Program-made: the position numbers and the translations under genes | Shown: positions 14,718 to 22,151 of the stretch, in pieces | How the letters are laid out: each line of letters begins with the position of its first letter | Position numbering within the stretch: position 1 is the stretch's first letter | The notes under the pieces: model-generated | Database searches by the model: none | What the model was told of the DNA's origin: nothing | Seen by the model: the letters and a program-made list of their open reading frames with translations, nothing else | Assembly (NCBI RefSeq): GCF_014306095.1 | Contig: NZ_JACRWC010000107.1 | Location: 1 to 22,407 of the forward strand | Direction of reading: 5' to 3' | Length of the DNA stretch: 22,407 nucleotides | Source of the DNA: Lentihominibacter faecis | GTDB taxonomy: Bacteria; Bacillota; Clostridia; Peptostreptococcales; Anaerovoracaceae

Positions 14718-14755
14718 AAAGAGCCGTAGTTTTTATGAAAAAGGAGAACAATATT

Positions 14756-15115
14756 ATGGATGCAAACAAACGAATCCTGGAGCTGATGGCACAGCGTAAC
14801 TGGAGCGCCTACCGCCTGGTAAAAGAAACGAACCTGAGCCATTCCCTGATTTACAACATGGTCAGACGGAACAATCTGCCGACCATTGACACCCTCACAC
14901 GGATATCCGCAGCATTTGGTCTTAGTCTGCAGCAGTTTTTTACAGAGGATGATGATCCTGCTGCCCTTTCCGGAGAGCATGCCGAGCTACTGACCATATA
15001 TCACGATGTCTCGGCTGATAACCGCATCGCTGTCCTGCATCTGATGGAGCTGATGGCCGCCGGGAACAAGCAAAAGGATCGAGTTGAGGAAGATGATAAA
15101 ATAGACAAGGATTGA
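14756..15115 (+). CDS. Third XRE-type helix-turn-helix regulator
   Basis: A 119-residue protein homologous to both modules of the preceding gene: MDANKRILELMAQRNWSAYRL, helix-turn-helix NLSHSLIYNMVRRNNLP, RISAAFGLSLQQFF, then a tail with AVLHLMELMAAG and a charged end. The frame opens earlier (14714, overlapping the previous stop), but the ATG at 14756 has AAGGAG 9 bases upstream and aligns with the MDA start of module 2. It lies 38 bases after the double XRE gene on the same strand, so the three modules are one transcription unit and arose by tandem duplication. Function unknown beyond DNA binding. Confidence 0.88.
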   Translation: MDANKRILELMAQRNWSAYRLVKETNLSHSLIYNMVRRNNLPTIDTLTRISAAFGLSLQQFFTEDDDPAALSGEHAELLTIYHDVSADNRIAVLHLMELMAAGNKQKDRVEEDDKIDKD

Positions 15116-15130
15116 TCGGAAGAAGTACAC

Positions 15131-15171
15131 AACGGAAGCGGACGAAGGCTTAGCCCTCGTCCACTTCCGTT
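15131..15171. terminator. Large stem-loop after the XRE genes
   Basis: AACGGAAGCGGACGA (15131-15145) pairs with TCGTCCACTTCCGTT (15157-15171) with one mismatch. The right flank is pyrimidine-rich but not a clean T run. It overlaps the stop of the convergent gene at 15170 and probably serves as a terminator or 3'-end barrier for both. Confidence 0.6.
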
Positions 15172-15562
15172 ATCTTTCCCTTTCTTTCAATTTCTCCAGC
15201 TGCTCTCTTTTCCTGACCAGTAAAGAACGCGGTGTCTGCAATTCGCCAAGCCACGCCTTTTCCTCAGGTTCCCATATCATCTTGTAGTTCATAGGAAAAA
15301 CTGCCACTCTTTCATCGATCATTTGTATCAGATATTTCGCAGTGATCGGTTCGTCGTTTCTAATCACCGTTCCACTTCCTGCAGGATCTAAAAGGAGCTG
15401 TCTGCTGTCTTCGCTGATATGCAGCGAAAATACATTTTTCTTCAGCACGTCCTGCATTTCCCGGGATATCTCAATCACCCCATTTTCATTTATGGTAATA
15501 ATCTGCCGGTCCACCTTTTTATCCGATTTTATTTCGATGAATCGCCGTCTATCAATTTTCAT
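15170..15562 (-). CDS. Protein of unknown function
   Basis: I do not recognise this 130-residue protein. The start is supported by a GGGAGA site about 9 bases before the ATG. The N-terminal half (MKIDRRRFIEI, then ITINENGVIEISREMQDVLKK) looks like short beta strands with a helix, loosely like a small DNA-binding or AbrB-like fold, but I would not claim that. The C-terminal part has a WEPEEKAWLG segment and ends in a highly charged helix (VRKREQLEKLKERER). There is no signal peptide, membrane segment or cysteine motif. It is alone on the minus strand, convergent with the XRE genes. Confidence 0.65.
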   Translation of the reverse strand: MKIDRRRFIEIKSDKKVDRQIITINENGVIEISREMQDVLKKNVFSLHISEDSRQLLLDPAGSGTVIRNDEPITAKYLIQMIDERVAVFPMNYKMIWEPEEKAWLGELQTPRSLLVRKREQLEKLKERER

Positions 15563-15746
15563 GTCAATTAATCTCCCTTCTCTTATACATGATAATGATT
15601 ACCGTAAAATCCATCACAAATATACAATACATTTCCCGTAAATATAAGTCTATTTTTGAAATGAAATTTCGGGTATTCTGAAAGGTTGGAGACCTGTATC
15701 AGCGTGACAAAAGTCATGGAAGGATCCAAGCGTCATTTCTTTCCAA

Positions 15747-15806
15747 TAAAAAAACAGAGCATTTTTTACAAATGAGGAAACTCCTTGAAATATTGCCCTG
15801 CTTTTT
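15747..15806. terminator. Probable bidirectional terminator
   Basis: CAGAGCA (15755-15761) pairs with TGCCCTG (15794-15800), including one G-U pair on the minus-strand RNA. There are seven A on the left and six T on the right, and a small AGGA/TCCT hairpin inside the loop. It lies about 45 bases past the Rpn remnant. The rest of the 15563-15850 gap shows nothing I can name. Confidence 0.55.
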
Positions 15807-15850
15807 TCTTTCCTTTCGAAAATATAATTGCTATTACTCTTATTCTGGCT

Positions 15851-16312
15851 TTAATTTCTCTTCTTTAGCGCGTTCAGCTCCTGCTCGGTGAGACCAGTCA
15901 TCTCTTTGATCAGCACAAGATCAAGATTTTTCTCCACCATCCTGCGAGCAATTTCTTGTCGACCACGCTTCTCGCCGATCCGTTCTCCTTCTTCCCGGCC
16001 TTCGCGCCTCTCCCACATCTTCTCTTCAAATGCATTCATATACCTGATCCCCACTTCCTCGTTCTTTTTGATTTCTTCCACTCGTTTCTGCAGATTTTCG
16101 ATCTTCTGGCTGTGACTTCCTGCTGCATTCTCCTCTGTCGTCTGCTCAAAGTAGCGCAACAGCTGGATCAGCTCTTCACTGACTCCCTCATCATCCGTTC
16201 CGTGGGTGTTGAGAAAGATCCTGGTCGCTCCATCATGCAGCTTCAATCCCGGGATCTTGTCACAGCTCATGTGGAAGGTATACTTATACTTCCCTTCTCC
16301 CCTGATTATAAC
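15851..16312 (-). pseudogene. Rpn-family nuclease/transposase remnant, C-terminal part
   Basis: This is the C-terminal part of an Rpn family (PD-(D/E)XK) recombination-promoting nuclease, a group often annotated as transposase. Visible family blocks are KYKYTFHMSCDKIPGLKL, DGATRIFLNTHGT, a coiled middle, MNAFEEKMWERREGREEG, and the very typical tail IARRMVEKNLDLVLIKEMTGLTEQELNALK. The frame is open only from 16312, where a TGA precedes it; the first ATG (16270) falls inside a conserved block. The N-terminal nuclease core, roughly half of a usual 280-300 residue protein, is missing, and the DNA upstream is a non-coding repeat tract. It is therefore a relic, not a working nuclease, although a 139-residue fragment could still be translated. 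Confidence 0.85.
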
Positions 16313-16518
16313 TCATCCTGCCTCCGGAGACAATTAACTTATCTATTGCATGCACACCATTATCTGGTGGGGATATACTACTCCGCATGGTAATATATGT
16401 CGAGCATTTGGGGCGATTTTCTGTCATTTTTTCTTTTTGGCGATGTTTGCAGAATTTTATTCGCTGATCTTAGCGATAGCCGAGCAAATCCATGAAGCGA
16501 GTTATTACGTCATGCTGA

Positions 16519-16988
16519 TTTCATCCTCGGACTCCCTCGCAGCAAGGCTCACAGGATGAAAACACGTTACTGTCAGGGGTTTTCAGAGGCTTCCTTCGAT
16601 GTCCACCTCAGGATTTCATCCTGCAACGCCAGGCTCATTGTGATGAAGGATGAAACGTCTTAAAATATTTCCATTCAAGCGAACCGTTCTACTTGTAAAA
16701 CAGATAACACGCTAGAACTTCATCCCACTAGCCCTATACCCATGGGATATAGGGATGAAATCAGCGTGATAAACGTCTTTAGGGTTAGGGTCGAGGGGAT
16801 AGGGATGATGAATCCATAGCTTAGCGTTGCCAGCATTGAGATGAAAATTTACCAAAATTTAGGCAGATTTTCATCCCTATTGTCCAGCACCGCAAGTTTA
16901 AAGATGAAAGCCCTTAAAGCGCCGGTCAATTTCATCCGATTTCATCTTTATTTCCAGACTTAAGCCTGTTAAGGATGAAACGACCGGC
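16519..16988. repeat. Array of inverted TTTCATCC/GGATGAAA repeats
   Basis: The 8-base word TTTCATCC or its complement, exact or with one change, occurs at about a dozen places. Three consecutive pairs have nearly fixed geometry: 16519 and 16554, 16614 and 16648, 16718 and 16753 (34-35 bases start to start), repeating every 95-104 bases. Later pairs have longer arms: TAAAGATGAAA with TTTCATCTTTA, and GCCGGTC-aa-TTTCATCC with GGATGAAA-c-GACCGGC. CCCTATACCC/GGGATATAGGG nests inside the third pair. No open frame covers it. Flanks 16313-16518 and 16989-17164 hold no gene or repeat that I can recognise. Confidence 0.85.
16782..16804 (+). other. Potential G-quadruplex
   Basis: Four G runs (GGG, GGG, GGGG, GGG) are separated by loops of 3, 4 and 3 bases (TTA, TCGA, ATA) on the plus strand: a canonical intramolecular G-quadruplex pattern, inside the inverted repeat array. 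Confidence 0.75.
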
Positions 16989-17164
16989 GGAGCAGCTCCA
17001 ATCAGGTCAGTCCTGCAGCCCTGGATCACCAGAATCCCAGGTGCAGAAAAACAGGAGATCCAACGACGGTGGTCTGCTCACATGCAATCCACTCGCCTGA
17101 ATCTCCCGTTTCGTTATTACATATTAAGTTTTGCTATTTTATCTATCTGCTCTTATACAGCTTT

Positions 17165-17868
17165 CTACCGCAAAATACGATCCCTGCTGCTGCAACCAGC
17201 ATCATCTCTGCCATCTGATTCAGCTGCTGTCGATATTTTTCCAGAATCTGCACAAACCGTTACATACACCTTGATCTTTGGCTCCGTCCCACTCGTTCCG
17301 ACAATCACAGAACAGTTATCTTCTAAGATGAATTTCACAACATCGGCTTTCGGTAATCCATTGATCCCTTGTGCATAATCTAACTTCTGTTCGATCACAT
17401 ATCCACATAAATGATCCGATAATGTTCGAAACCCCGCCATGATCTTCTGCATCGTTTCAAATCCTGCAGCGCCTTCAAAGCTATAGGAATGTACCCTGTT
17501 CAGGCAGTATCCGTACTGCTCATAGCTCATATGAAGTCGATCCAGCAAGCTGATTCCCTGGCTAGCATAATAACAGAACATCTCACAAATCAGAAGATAT
17601 GCGTCCACTGCATCTTTATCCCGCACATAGGAGCCAGACAAGTATCCATAGGATTCTTCAAATCCGAAAATATAGGAGTCTGCTTTCCCACAGGCTTCCA
17701 TCTGACCGATCTGCTCTCCGATATATTTAAATCCAGTCAGTACGAGAGATCACGATAAAAAGCATCTTTGATCGCAGATATATTTCCCTCCATAGACACT
17801 AGTTCTGCTTCCAGTTCCTGATCTTTTACTTTCTGACACCATAAACGATACTGTTCGATATAATCCAT
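17165..17868 (-). pseudogene. pgcA: Phosphoglucomutase (PgcA) with internal deletion
   Basis: Phosphoglucomutase interconverts glucose 6-phosphate and glucose 1-phosphate, the entry to UDP-glucose. Only both ends remain. From ATG 17868 (good GGAGAAGG site) the first 43 residues run MDYIEQYRLWCQKV to AFYRDLSY, matching the family start, and stop at TGA 17737. In a different frame beginning at about 17740 the C-terminal part continues: LTGFKYIGEQIGQMEACGK, FGFEESYGYLSGSYVRDKDAV, then the phosphate-binding loop GTSGTEPKIKVYV. The catalytic serine loop and metal-binding domains between, roughly 330 residues by family length, are gone. Beyond VCADSGKIST the sequence no longer fits the family, suggesting another frameshift. 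It lies 20 bases after pgi at the operon end. Confidence 0.9.
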
Positions 17869-17888
17869 TGCACCTTCTCCTGTATCCA

Positions 17889-19139
17889 TTAAAGCTCTGC
17901 AATTAAAGCCTGCATTTCCTTCTTGTACGCTTCCACTCCCGGCTGATCGAAGGGATTGACTCCCATCACATACGCCGATAACGCAGCAGACATTTCAAAG
18001 AAGTAAATCATCTGCCCCATGGTAAAGGCATTCAATTCTTCAATATGGATCTCATGAATAGGGATCCCCGCCTTTTGATGGGCTTGCAGTACACCATTTT
18101 CTGCACAGGCATTGATCTGCTCCATGGTCTTTCCCGCATAAGGATAGCCTGCATACCACGGGATCTCCATATCCTCCGCCGGATGCTCGATACGGATCAT
18201 CGTCTCATAAAAAATCTGCCTTCCCTGCTGCAGGAACTGTCCAATACTGTGAAGGTCTCTGGAAAAGAACAAGCACGCCGGATAGGCACCCTTTCCATCC
18301 TTTCCTTCTGTTTCTCCAAAGAGCTGTTTCAGCCATTCTCCGAAATACCGCAGATTTCCTTCAAAATATTCGAAGATCTCCAGGGATTTCCCCTGCTCCT
18401 GTAAAAGCGTCCGCCCTGCAGCATATCTCAAAAGCTCTCCATCAGCGCTCCAGTCTGCCTTCTGCATATCCTTCGCACCATCCAGAAGCATACGGATATC
18501 ATGCCCAGCTACGGCAATGGGCAGCAGACCTACTGCTGTAAGCACAGAATATCTTCCGCCAATATTACCCGGAATCGTAAAGGCTTTAAACTGATTCTCA
18601 AAAGCTTCCGGTCGTAGATCGCCCTTCTTCTCATCTGTGATCACATAGATTCGCCTGCGTGCTTCCTGATATCCGTATTTGGCAAACATCAGGTCTTTTA
18701 GTACTGCATATGAAAGAAGCGGCTCTACTGTTCTGCCGGATTTGCTGATGACACACATGCAAACCGATTCATTAGCGATCCGCCGTTTTAGTTTACTGAT
18801 ATATGCGCCATTCATGTTGAATCCCGCAAAGACCACCTCCGGGCAGTCCTCCCGGCTCCCGTTTAAGGCATCGATCACTGCACGGGTGCCCAGAAAGGAT
18901 CCGCCGATCCCCACTACGATAAACAGCGTGCATTTGTCCTGGATCTCCCGGGCAGTCTCCACAAGATCTATAATCAGATCTTCGACCATCTCTTCGGGAA
19001 GCTTCACCCAGCCTTTATAATCTGCACCCAGATGATGAGTATCCTCTGACAAAAGGATCTCATGCCAGTCCGCCAGCTTCTGCCAGCGTTCCTGCAGCAT
19101 CTCTTCCTGCATCTGATTTCCCGTTATCCTGATCTTCAT
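17889..19139 (-). CDS. pgi: Glucose-6-phosphate isomerase
   Basis: Pgi interconverts glucose 6-phosphate and fructose 6-phosphate. The 416-residue product has the SIS fold marks: VVGIGGSFLGTRAVIDAL, the sugar-phosphate loop as ISKSGRTVEP (commonly SGTTTEP), NIGGRYSVLTAVGLLPIAVAG, the catalytic Glu in LFGETEGKDGKGAYPA, the ring-opening His in SRDLHSIGQ, and the C-terminal Lys in VNPFDQPGVEAYKKE. All catalytic groups are present, so unlike its neighbours it looks active. It is somewhat shorter at the N-terminus than the usual 440-450 residues. It starts 6 bases after the Ugd-like gene. A pgi inside a polysaccharide operon may be a second copy that feeds hexose phosphate to sugar-nucleotide synthesis. 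Confidence 0.93.
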   Translation of the reverse strand: MKIRITGNQMQEEMLQERWQKLADWHEILLSEDTHHLGADYKGWVKLPEEMVEDLIIDLVETAREIQDKCTLFIVVGIGGSFLGTRAVIDALNGSREDCPEVVFAGFNMNGAYISKLKRRIANESVCMCVISKSGRTVEPLLSYAVLKDLMFAKYGYQEARRRIYVITDEKKGDLRPEAFENQFKAFTIPGNIGGRYSVLTAVGLLPIAVAGHDIRMLLDGAKDMQKADWSADGELLRYAAGRTLLQEQGKSLEIFEYFEGNLRYFGEWLKQLFGETEGKDGKGAYPACLFFSRDLHSIGQFLQQGRQIFYETMIRIEHPAEDMEIPWYAGYPYAGKTMEQINACAENGVLQAHQKAGIPIHEIHIEELNAFTMGQMIYFFEMSAALSAYVMGVNPFDQPGVEAYKKEMQALIAEL

Positions 19140-19145
19140 GCTGTA

Positions 19146-20279
19146 TCAATCCCTTTCAAATATATCTCTGGTATATATCTTGTCCTGAAATTCCCGGATC
19201 CTGTCATCCATCCGGTTTGCGCTGATCACATCGCTTCGTTCTGCGAACTCTTCGAAATCAGCGATCACATCCGCCGACAGAAACCGCTCCATCTGCAGCA
19301 TCGGTTCAAACAGAATCACCTGCTTTCCTTTTTCCTGCAGTCTACGGATCACACCATCCACTGCGGAATAGCGAAAATCTTTAGATCCACTTTTCATGCC
19401 TAGACCGTATACTCCGCACACTTGCGGCTCCAGCTGACGTTGAAGAATCATTTCCACGATATGATCCTTCCGCACTTCATTGGATGTCTCCACAATATCC
19501 ACGATTCGCTCTGGAATGTCTGCAAAATCACTTTTCAGTCGACACACTCCCTCCACCAGGTATCTGCCCCCATACCCGAACCCCGGGTTGTTATACAGAT
19601 CACCAATTCGAGGATCCAAGGATACTGACCGAATCAAATCTTTGCTATTTAGGCCTCGCAACTCCGCATACGTATCTAGTTCATTAAAATACGCCACACG
19701 CATGGCTAGATAGGCATTGGCAAACAGTTTCACACTCTCTGCCTCCTCAGGCTCCGTGTAGACGACTTCACAGGCATTGCTCGCCAGAAGATCTCGCAGG
19801 GTTTCTCTCGCAATTTCGTCACCGCCGCCGATAATGATCCTTAACGGATAAAAAGCAGCCTGAAACTCTCTGCCGTTTCGCCCAAAGTCAGGAACAAATA
19901 CCAGGTTTAATTCCGGATATCGACTTTTCATTCTGTTTGTGTAGCCCACCGGAACATCGCTACGCAGTACTACAAGCGCCTTCGGTGCATACCGCATCAC
20001 CTGGTTGAGATACATGTCCACATCATGAGTATCATAAAAATTAAGTTCCACATCATAAGGGACTGCTATACTGATAAAAACAAGCTCTGCATCGTCTAAT
20101 GCATTCTTTGCATCACCAGTAAACAGTGATTCGAAATTTTTCACGCCGTATTGCTCTGCCTGCCCAAGGATTCCTTCTTCTGTGCCTGCTCCATCTAGTA
20201 TCCGAATCTCGTTTCGAAGGCTAAGCATGGCTGCCATTGCAACGGCCTGCTGCCATCCAGAAATTACTGCAATCTTCAT
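19146..20279 (-). CDS. UDP-glucose 6-dehydrogenase-like protein lacking catalytic residues
   Basis: Along its 377 residues this is a UDP-glucose/nucleotide-sugar dehydrogenase: RSDVPVGYTNRM, YPLRIIIGG, AESVKLFANAYLAMRVAYFNELDTYAE, SVSLDPRIGDLYNNPGFGYGG and YGLGMKSGS. Key active-site parts are changed. The nucleotide loop GTGYVG is replaced by SGWQQAV near residue 8. The two glutamates of the PEFLRE motif are D131 and N135 in PDFGRNG. The catalytic cysteine of GGYCLPKD is Y240, the motif reading GGRYLVEG. Frame and spacing are intact, so these are substitutions, not a frameshift. I start at ATG 20279 (MKIAV, family-like) rather than GTG 20291. Oxidation of UDP-glucose is unlikely; a structural or binding role, or decay, is possible. 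Confidence 0.85.
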   Translation of the reverse strand: MKIAVISGWQQAVAMAAMLSLRNEIRILDGAGTEEGILGQAEQYGVKNFESLFTGDAKNALDDAELVFISIAVPYDVELNFYDTHDVDMYLNQVMRYAPKALVVLRSDVPVGYTNRMKSRYPELNLVFVPDFGRNGREFQAAFYPLRIIIGGGDEIARETLRDLLASNACEVVYTEPEEAESVKLFANAYLAMRVAYFNELDTYAELRGLNSKDLIRSVSLDPRIGDLYNNPGFGYGGRYLVEGVCRLKSDFADIPERIVDIVETSNEVRKDHIVEMILQRQLEPQVCGVYGLGMKSGSKDFRYSAVDGVIRRLQEKGKQVILFEPMLQMERFLSADVIADFEEFAERSDVISANRMDDRIREFQDKIYTRDIFERD

Positions 20280-20292
20280 TCCATTCACCACT

Positions 20293-21153
20293 CTACTTGA
20301 AACAACTTAACATATGTTGCCCGTATTTGGTCGTTTTCAATTCTTCTCCCAGAACTTTATACTGCTGATCGGCGATCAGCCCTTTTCTCCAGGCAATTTC
20401 TTCAATGCACCCCACATAATCATCTGACTTCTGCAATGCTTTTATGGTGAGAGAAGCCTCCAAGAGACTGTCCTCTGTGCCGGCATCCAGCCATGTCAGT
20501 CCACGCTCCACCGGGATCACACGAAGCCTCCCCTGATTCATATACTCGATATTGACATCTGTGATTTCCAATTCTCCTCTAGCCGACGGCTTAAGCCCCT
20601 TAGCGATCTTTATTACGTCATTCTGGTAAAAATACAACCCTGGAATAATATAGTTAGATTTCGGATGCACTGGCTTTTCTTCAATAGAAACAGCCTTACC
20701 GCCCTCATCAAATTCCACCACGCCAAACGGTCTCGGATCAGCTACACGATACCCTAGTACAACAGCTCCTTCCAGGCTCTGTACAGCTGATATCAACATC
20801 TCTTCTAAATCATGATGATAAAAAATATTATCGCCCAGCACCAGGCATACATCATCAGTCCCAATAAATTCCTCGCCCACCAGGAATGCATCGGCAATAC
20901 CTCTAGCTACCGTTTGCACTTTATATTCGATATGTACTCCCATTTGGCTTCCATCACCTAAGAGTCCTTTAAAACCTGCTTCCTCACCCGGCGGAATAAT
21001 CACTAAGATATCTCGAATATCCGCCTGCAACAGCACTGCAATAGAATAGTAAATCAACGGTTTATCATATACCGGAAGCAATGGTTTTACAGCTGCTTTT
21101 GTTGCGGGATAAAGTCTAGTCCCTTTTCCTGCTGCAAGTATAATGCCTTTCAT
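20293..21153 (-). CDS. RfbA-like sugar nucleotidyltransferase
   Basis: This 286-residue enzyme joins a sugar 1-phosphate to a nucleoside triphosphate. It resembles RfbA/RmlA (glucose-1-phosphate thymidylyltransferase) in length and order: MKGIILAAGKGTRLYPAT, LLPVYDKPLIYYSIAVL, LLGDGSQMGVHIEYKVQ, the metal-binding Asp in LVLGDNIFY, FGVVEFDEGGKAVSIEEKP, GLYFYQNDV, ELEITDVNIEYM and TWLDAGTEDSLLEAS. Some nucleotide-site positions differ from RfbA as I remember it: LAAGKGTR instead of LAGGSGTR, KPLLP instead of KQLLP, and VQTVARGIADAF instead of QPSPDGLAQAF. The nucleotide (dTTP or UTP) is therefore uncertain. No rfbB, rfbC or rfbD follows, so a dTDP-rhamnose route is not encoded here. It starts 3 bases after galE. 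Confidence 0.87.
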   Translation of the reverse strand: MKGIILAAGKGTRLYPATKAAVKPLLPVYDKPLIYYSIAVLLQADIRDILVIIPPGEEAGFKGLLGDGSQMGVHIEYKVQTVARGIADAFLVGEEFIGTDDVCLVLGDNIFYHHDLEEMLISAVQSLEGAVVLGYRVADPRPFGVVEFDEGGKAVSIEEKPVHPKSNYIIPGLYFYQNDVIKIAKGLKPSARGELEITDVNIEYMNQGRLRVIPVERGLTWLDAGTEDSLLEASLTIKALQKSDDYVGCIEEIAWRKGLIADQQYKVLGEELKTTKYGQHMLSCFK

Positions 21154-21156
21154 AAT

Positions 21157-22149
21157 CTATACCTCTTTAAAACCGTTTGGATGAGCCTTGTGCCATTTCC
21201 ATGCTGATGCAATTATTGTATCAATATCACCATAAGCTGGTTTCCATCCCAAAATTGTTTCAGCTTTAGTTTTCGATGCAATCAAAACAGCAGGATCACC
21301 TGCACGGCGATGTTCTTTTTCTACAGGGATATCATATCCTGTTACCTTTCGCGCATGTTCCACAATCTCTGCAACAGAGAATCCTACTCCATTTCCCAAA
21401 TTAAACGAGTCACTCTTACCTCCATGTATCAAATATTGTAAAGCTAAAATATGGGCCTGTGCTAAATCAGTAACATGAACATAATCCCTTATACAAGTAC
21501 CATCTTTAGTATCATAATCAGTTCCAAAAATTGATATTTTATCACGCTTATTATTAGGAACCTGCAAAATAATCGGAATTAAATGTGACTCTGGACTATG
21601 ATCTTCACCAATATAGCCCGAACTATGAGCTCCACAAGCATTAAAGTAACGCAATGCCACATATTGCAAATCATGAGCTTTCGAAGTCCATTTCATCATA
21701 TTTTCCATAGCTAATTTTGTTTCTCCATATGTATTCAATGGCTCTTTCGGATCTTCTTCCCTAATAGGAAGAGAATTTGGCTCACCGTACACAGCGGCTG
21801 ATGATGAAAAGACAATTTTATTAATTCCATGCCTTATCATCATGTTCAATAAAACCATTGTACCATATAGATTATTGTTATAGTATTTTATCGGATTCGT
21901 CATACTTTCTCCTACCAAAGAACTGGCAGCAAAATGGATTACGCCTTCTATTGATTCTTTTTGAAAAAGTTGATCAAGAAATTCTGTATCTCGAACGTCC
22001 CCTTGATAAAAACGTGCATCCTTATGCACCGCCCCTTGATGACCAGTTTGTAAATTATCTGCCACAACAACATCATATTCTTGATTGAGCAATTCATATA
22101 CAGTATGAGAACCTATGTAGCCTGCACCACCTAATACCAAAACCGCCAT
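21157..22149 (-). CDS. galE: UDP-glucose 4-epimerase
   Basis: GalE interconverts UDP-glucose and UDP-galactose for surface polysaccharide synthesis or the Leloir pathway. The 330-residue extended short-chain dehydrogenase has the NAD-binding GGAGYIGSH at residues 7-15, DNLQTGH, FAASSLVGES, the catalytic Ser region FSSSAAVYGEP, YGETK with the catalytic Tyr and Lys, RYFNACGAH, and RDYVHVTDLAQAH. All catalytic groups are present and length is normal. It is visibly richer in A and T, with many A/T-ending codons, compared with pgi and upstream genes. It lies 2 bases after the glycosyltransferase stop and 3 bases before the nucleotidyltransferase, in one operon. Confidence 0.96.
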   Translation of the reverse strand: MAVLVLGGAGYIGSHTVYELLNQEYDVVVADNLQTGHQGAVHKDARFYQGDVRDTEFLDQLFQKESIEGVIHFAASSLVGESMTNPIKYYNNNLYGTMVLLNMMIRHGINKIVFSSSAAVYGEPNSLPIREEDPKEPLNTYGETKLAMENMMKWTSKAHDLQYVALRYFNACGAHSSGYIGEDHSPESHLIPIILQVPNNKRDKISIFGTDYDTKDGTCIRDYVHVTDLAQAHILALQYLIHGGKSDSFNLGNGVGFSVAEIVEHARKVTGYDIPVEKEHRRAGDPAVLIASKTKAETILGWKPAYGDIDTIIASAWKWHKAHPNGFKEV

Positions 22150-22151
22150 TT

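Noticed and set aside
16781-16790. TTTAGGGTTAGGG as a telomere-like sequence
   Set aside because: Only two units; better described as part of a G-quadruplex motif in bacterial chromosome.
16519-16988. CRISPR array or integron attC cassette array
   Set aside because: The words alternate in orientation and spacing varies after the third pair; no consistent direct repeat, integrase, cassette frames or conserved GTTRRRY/RYYYAAC pair was found.
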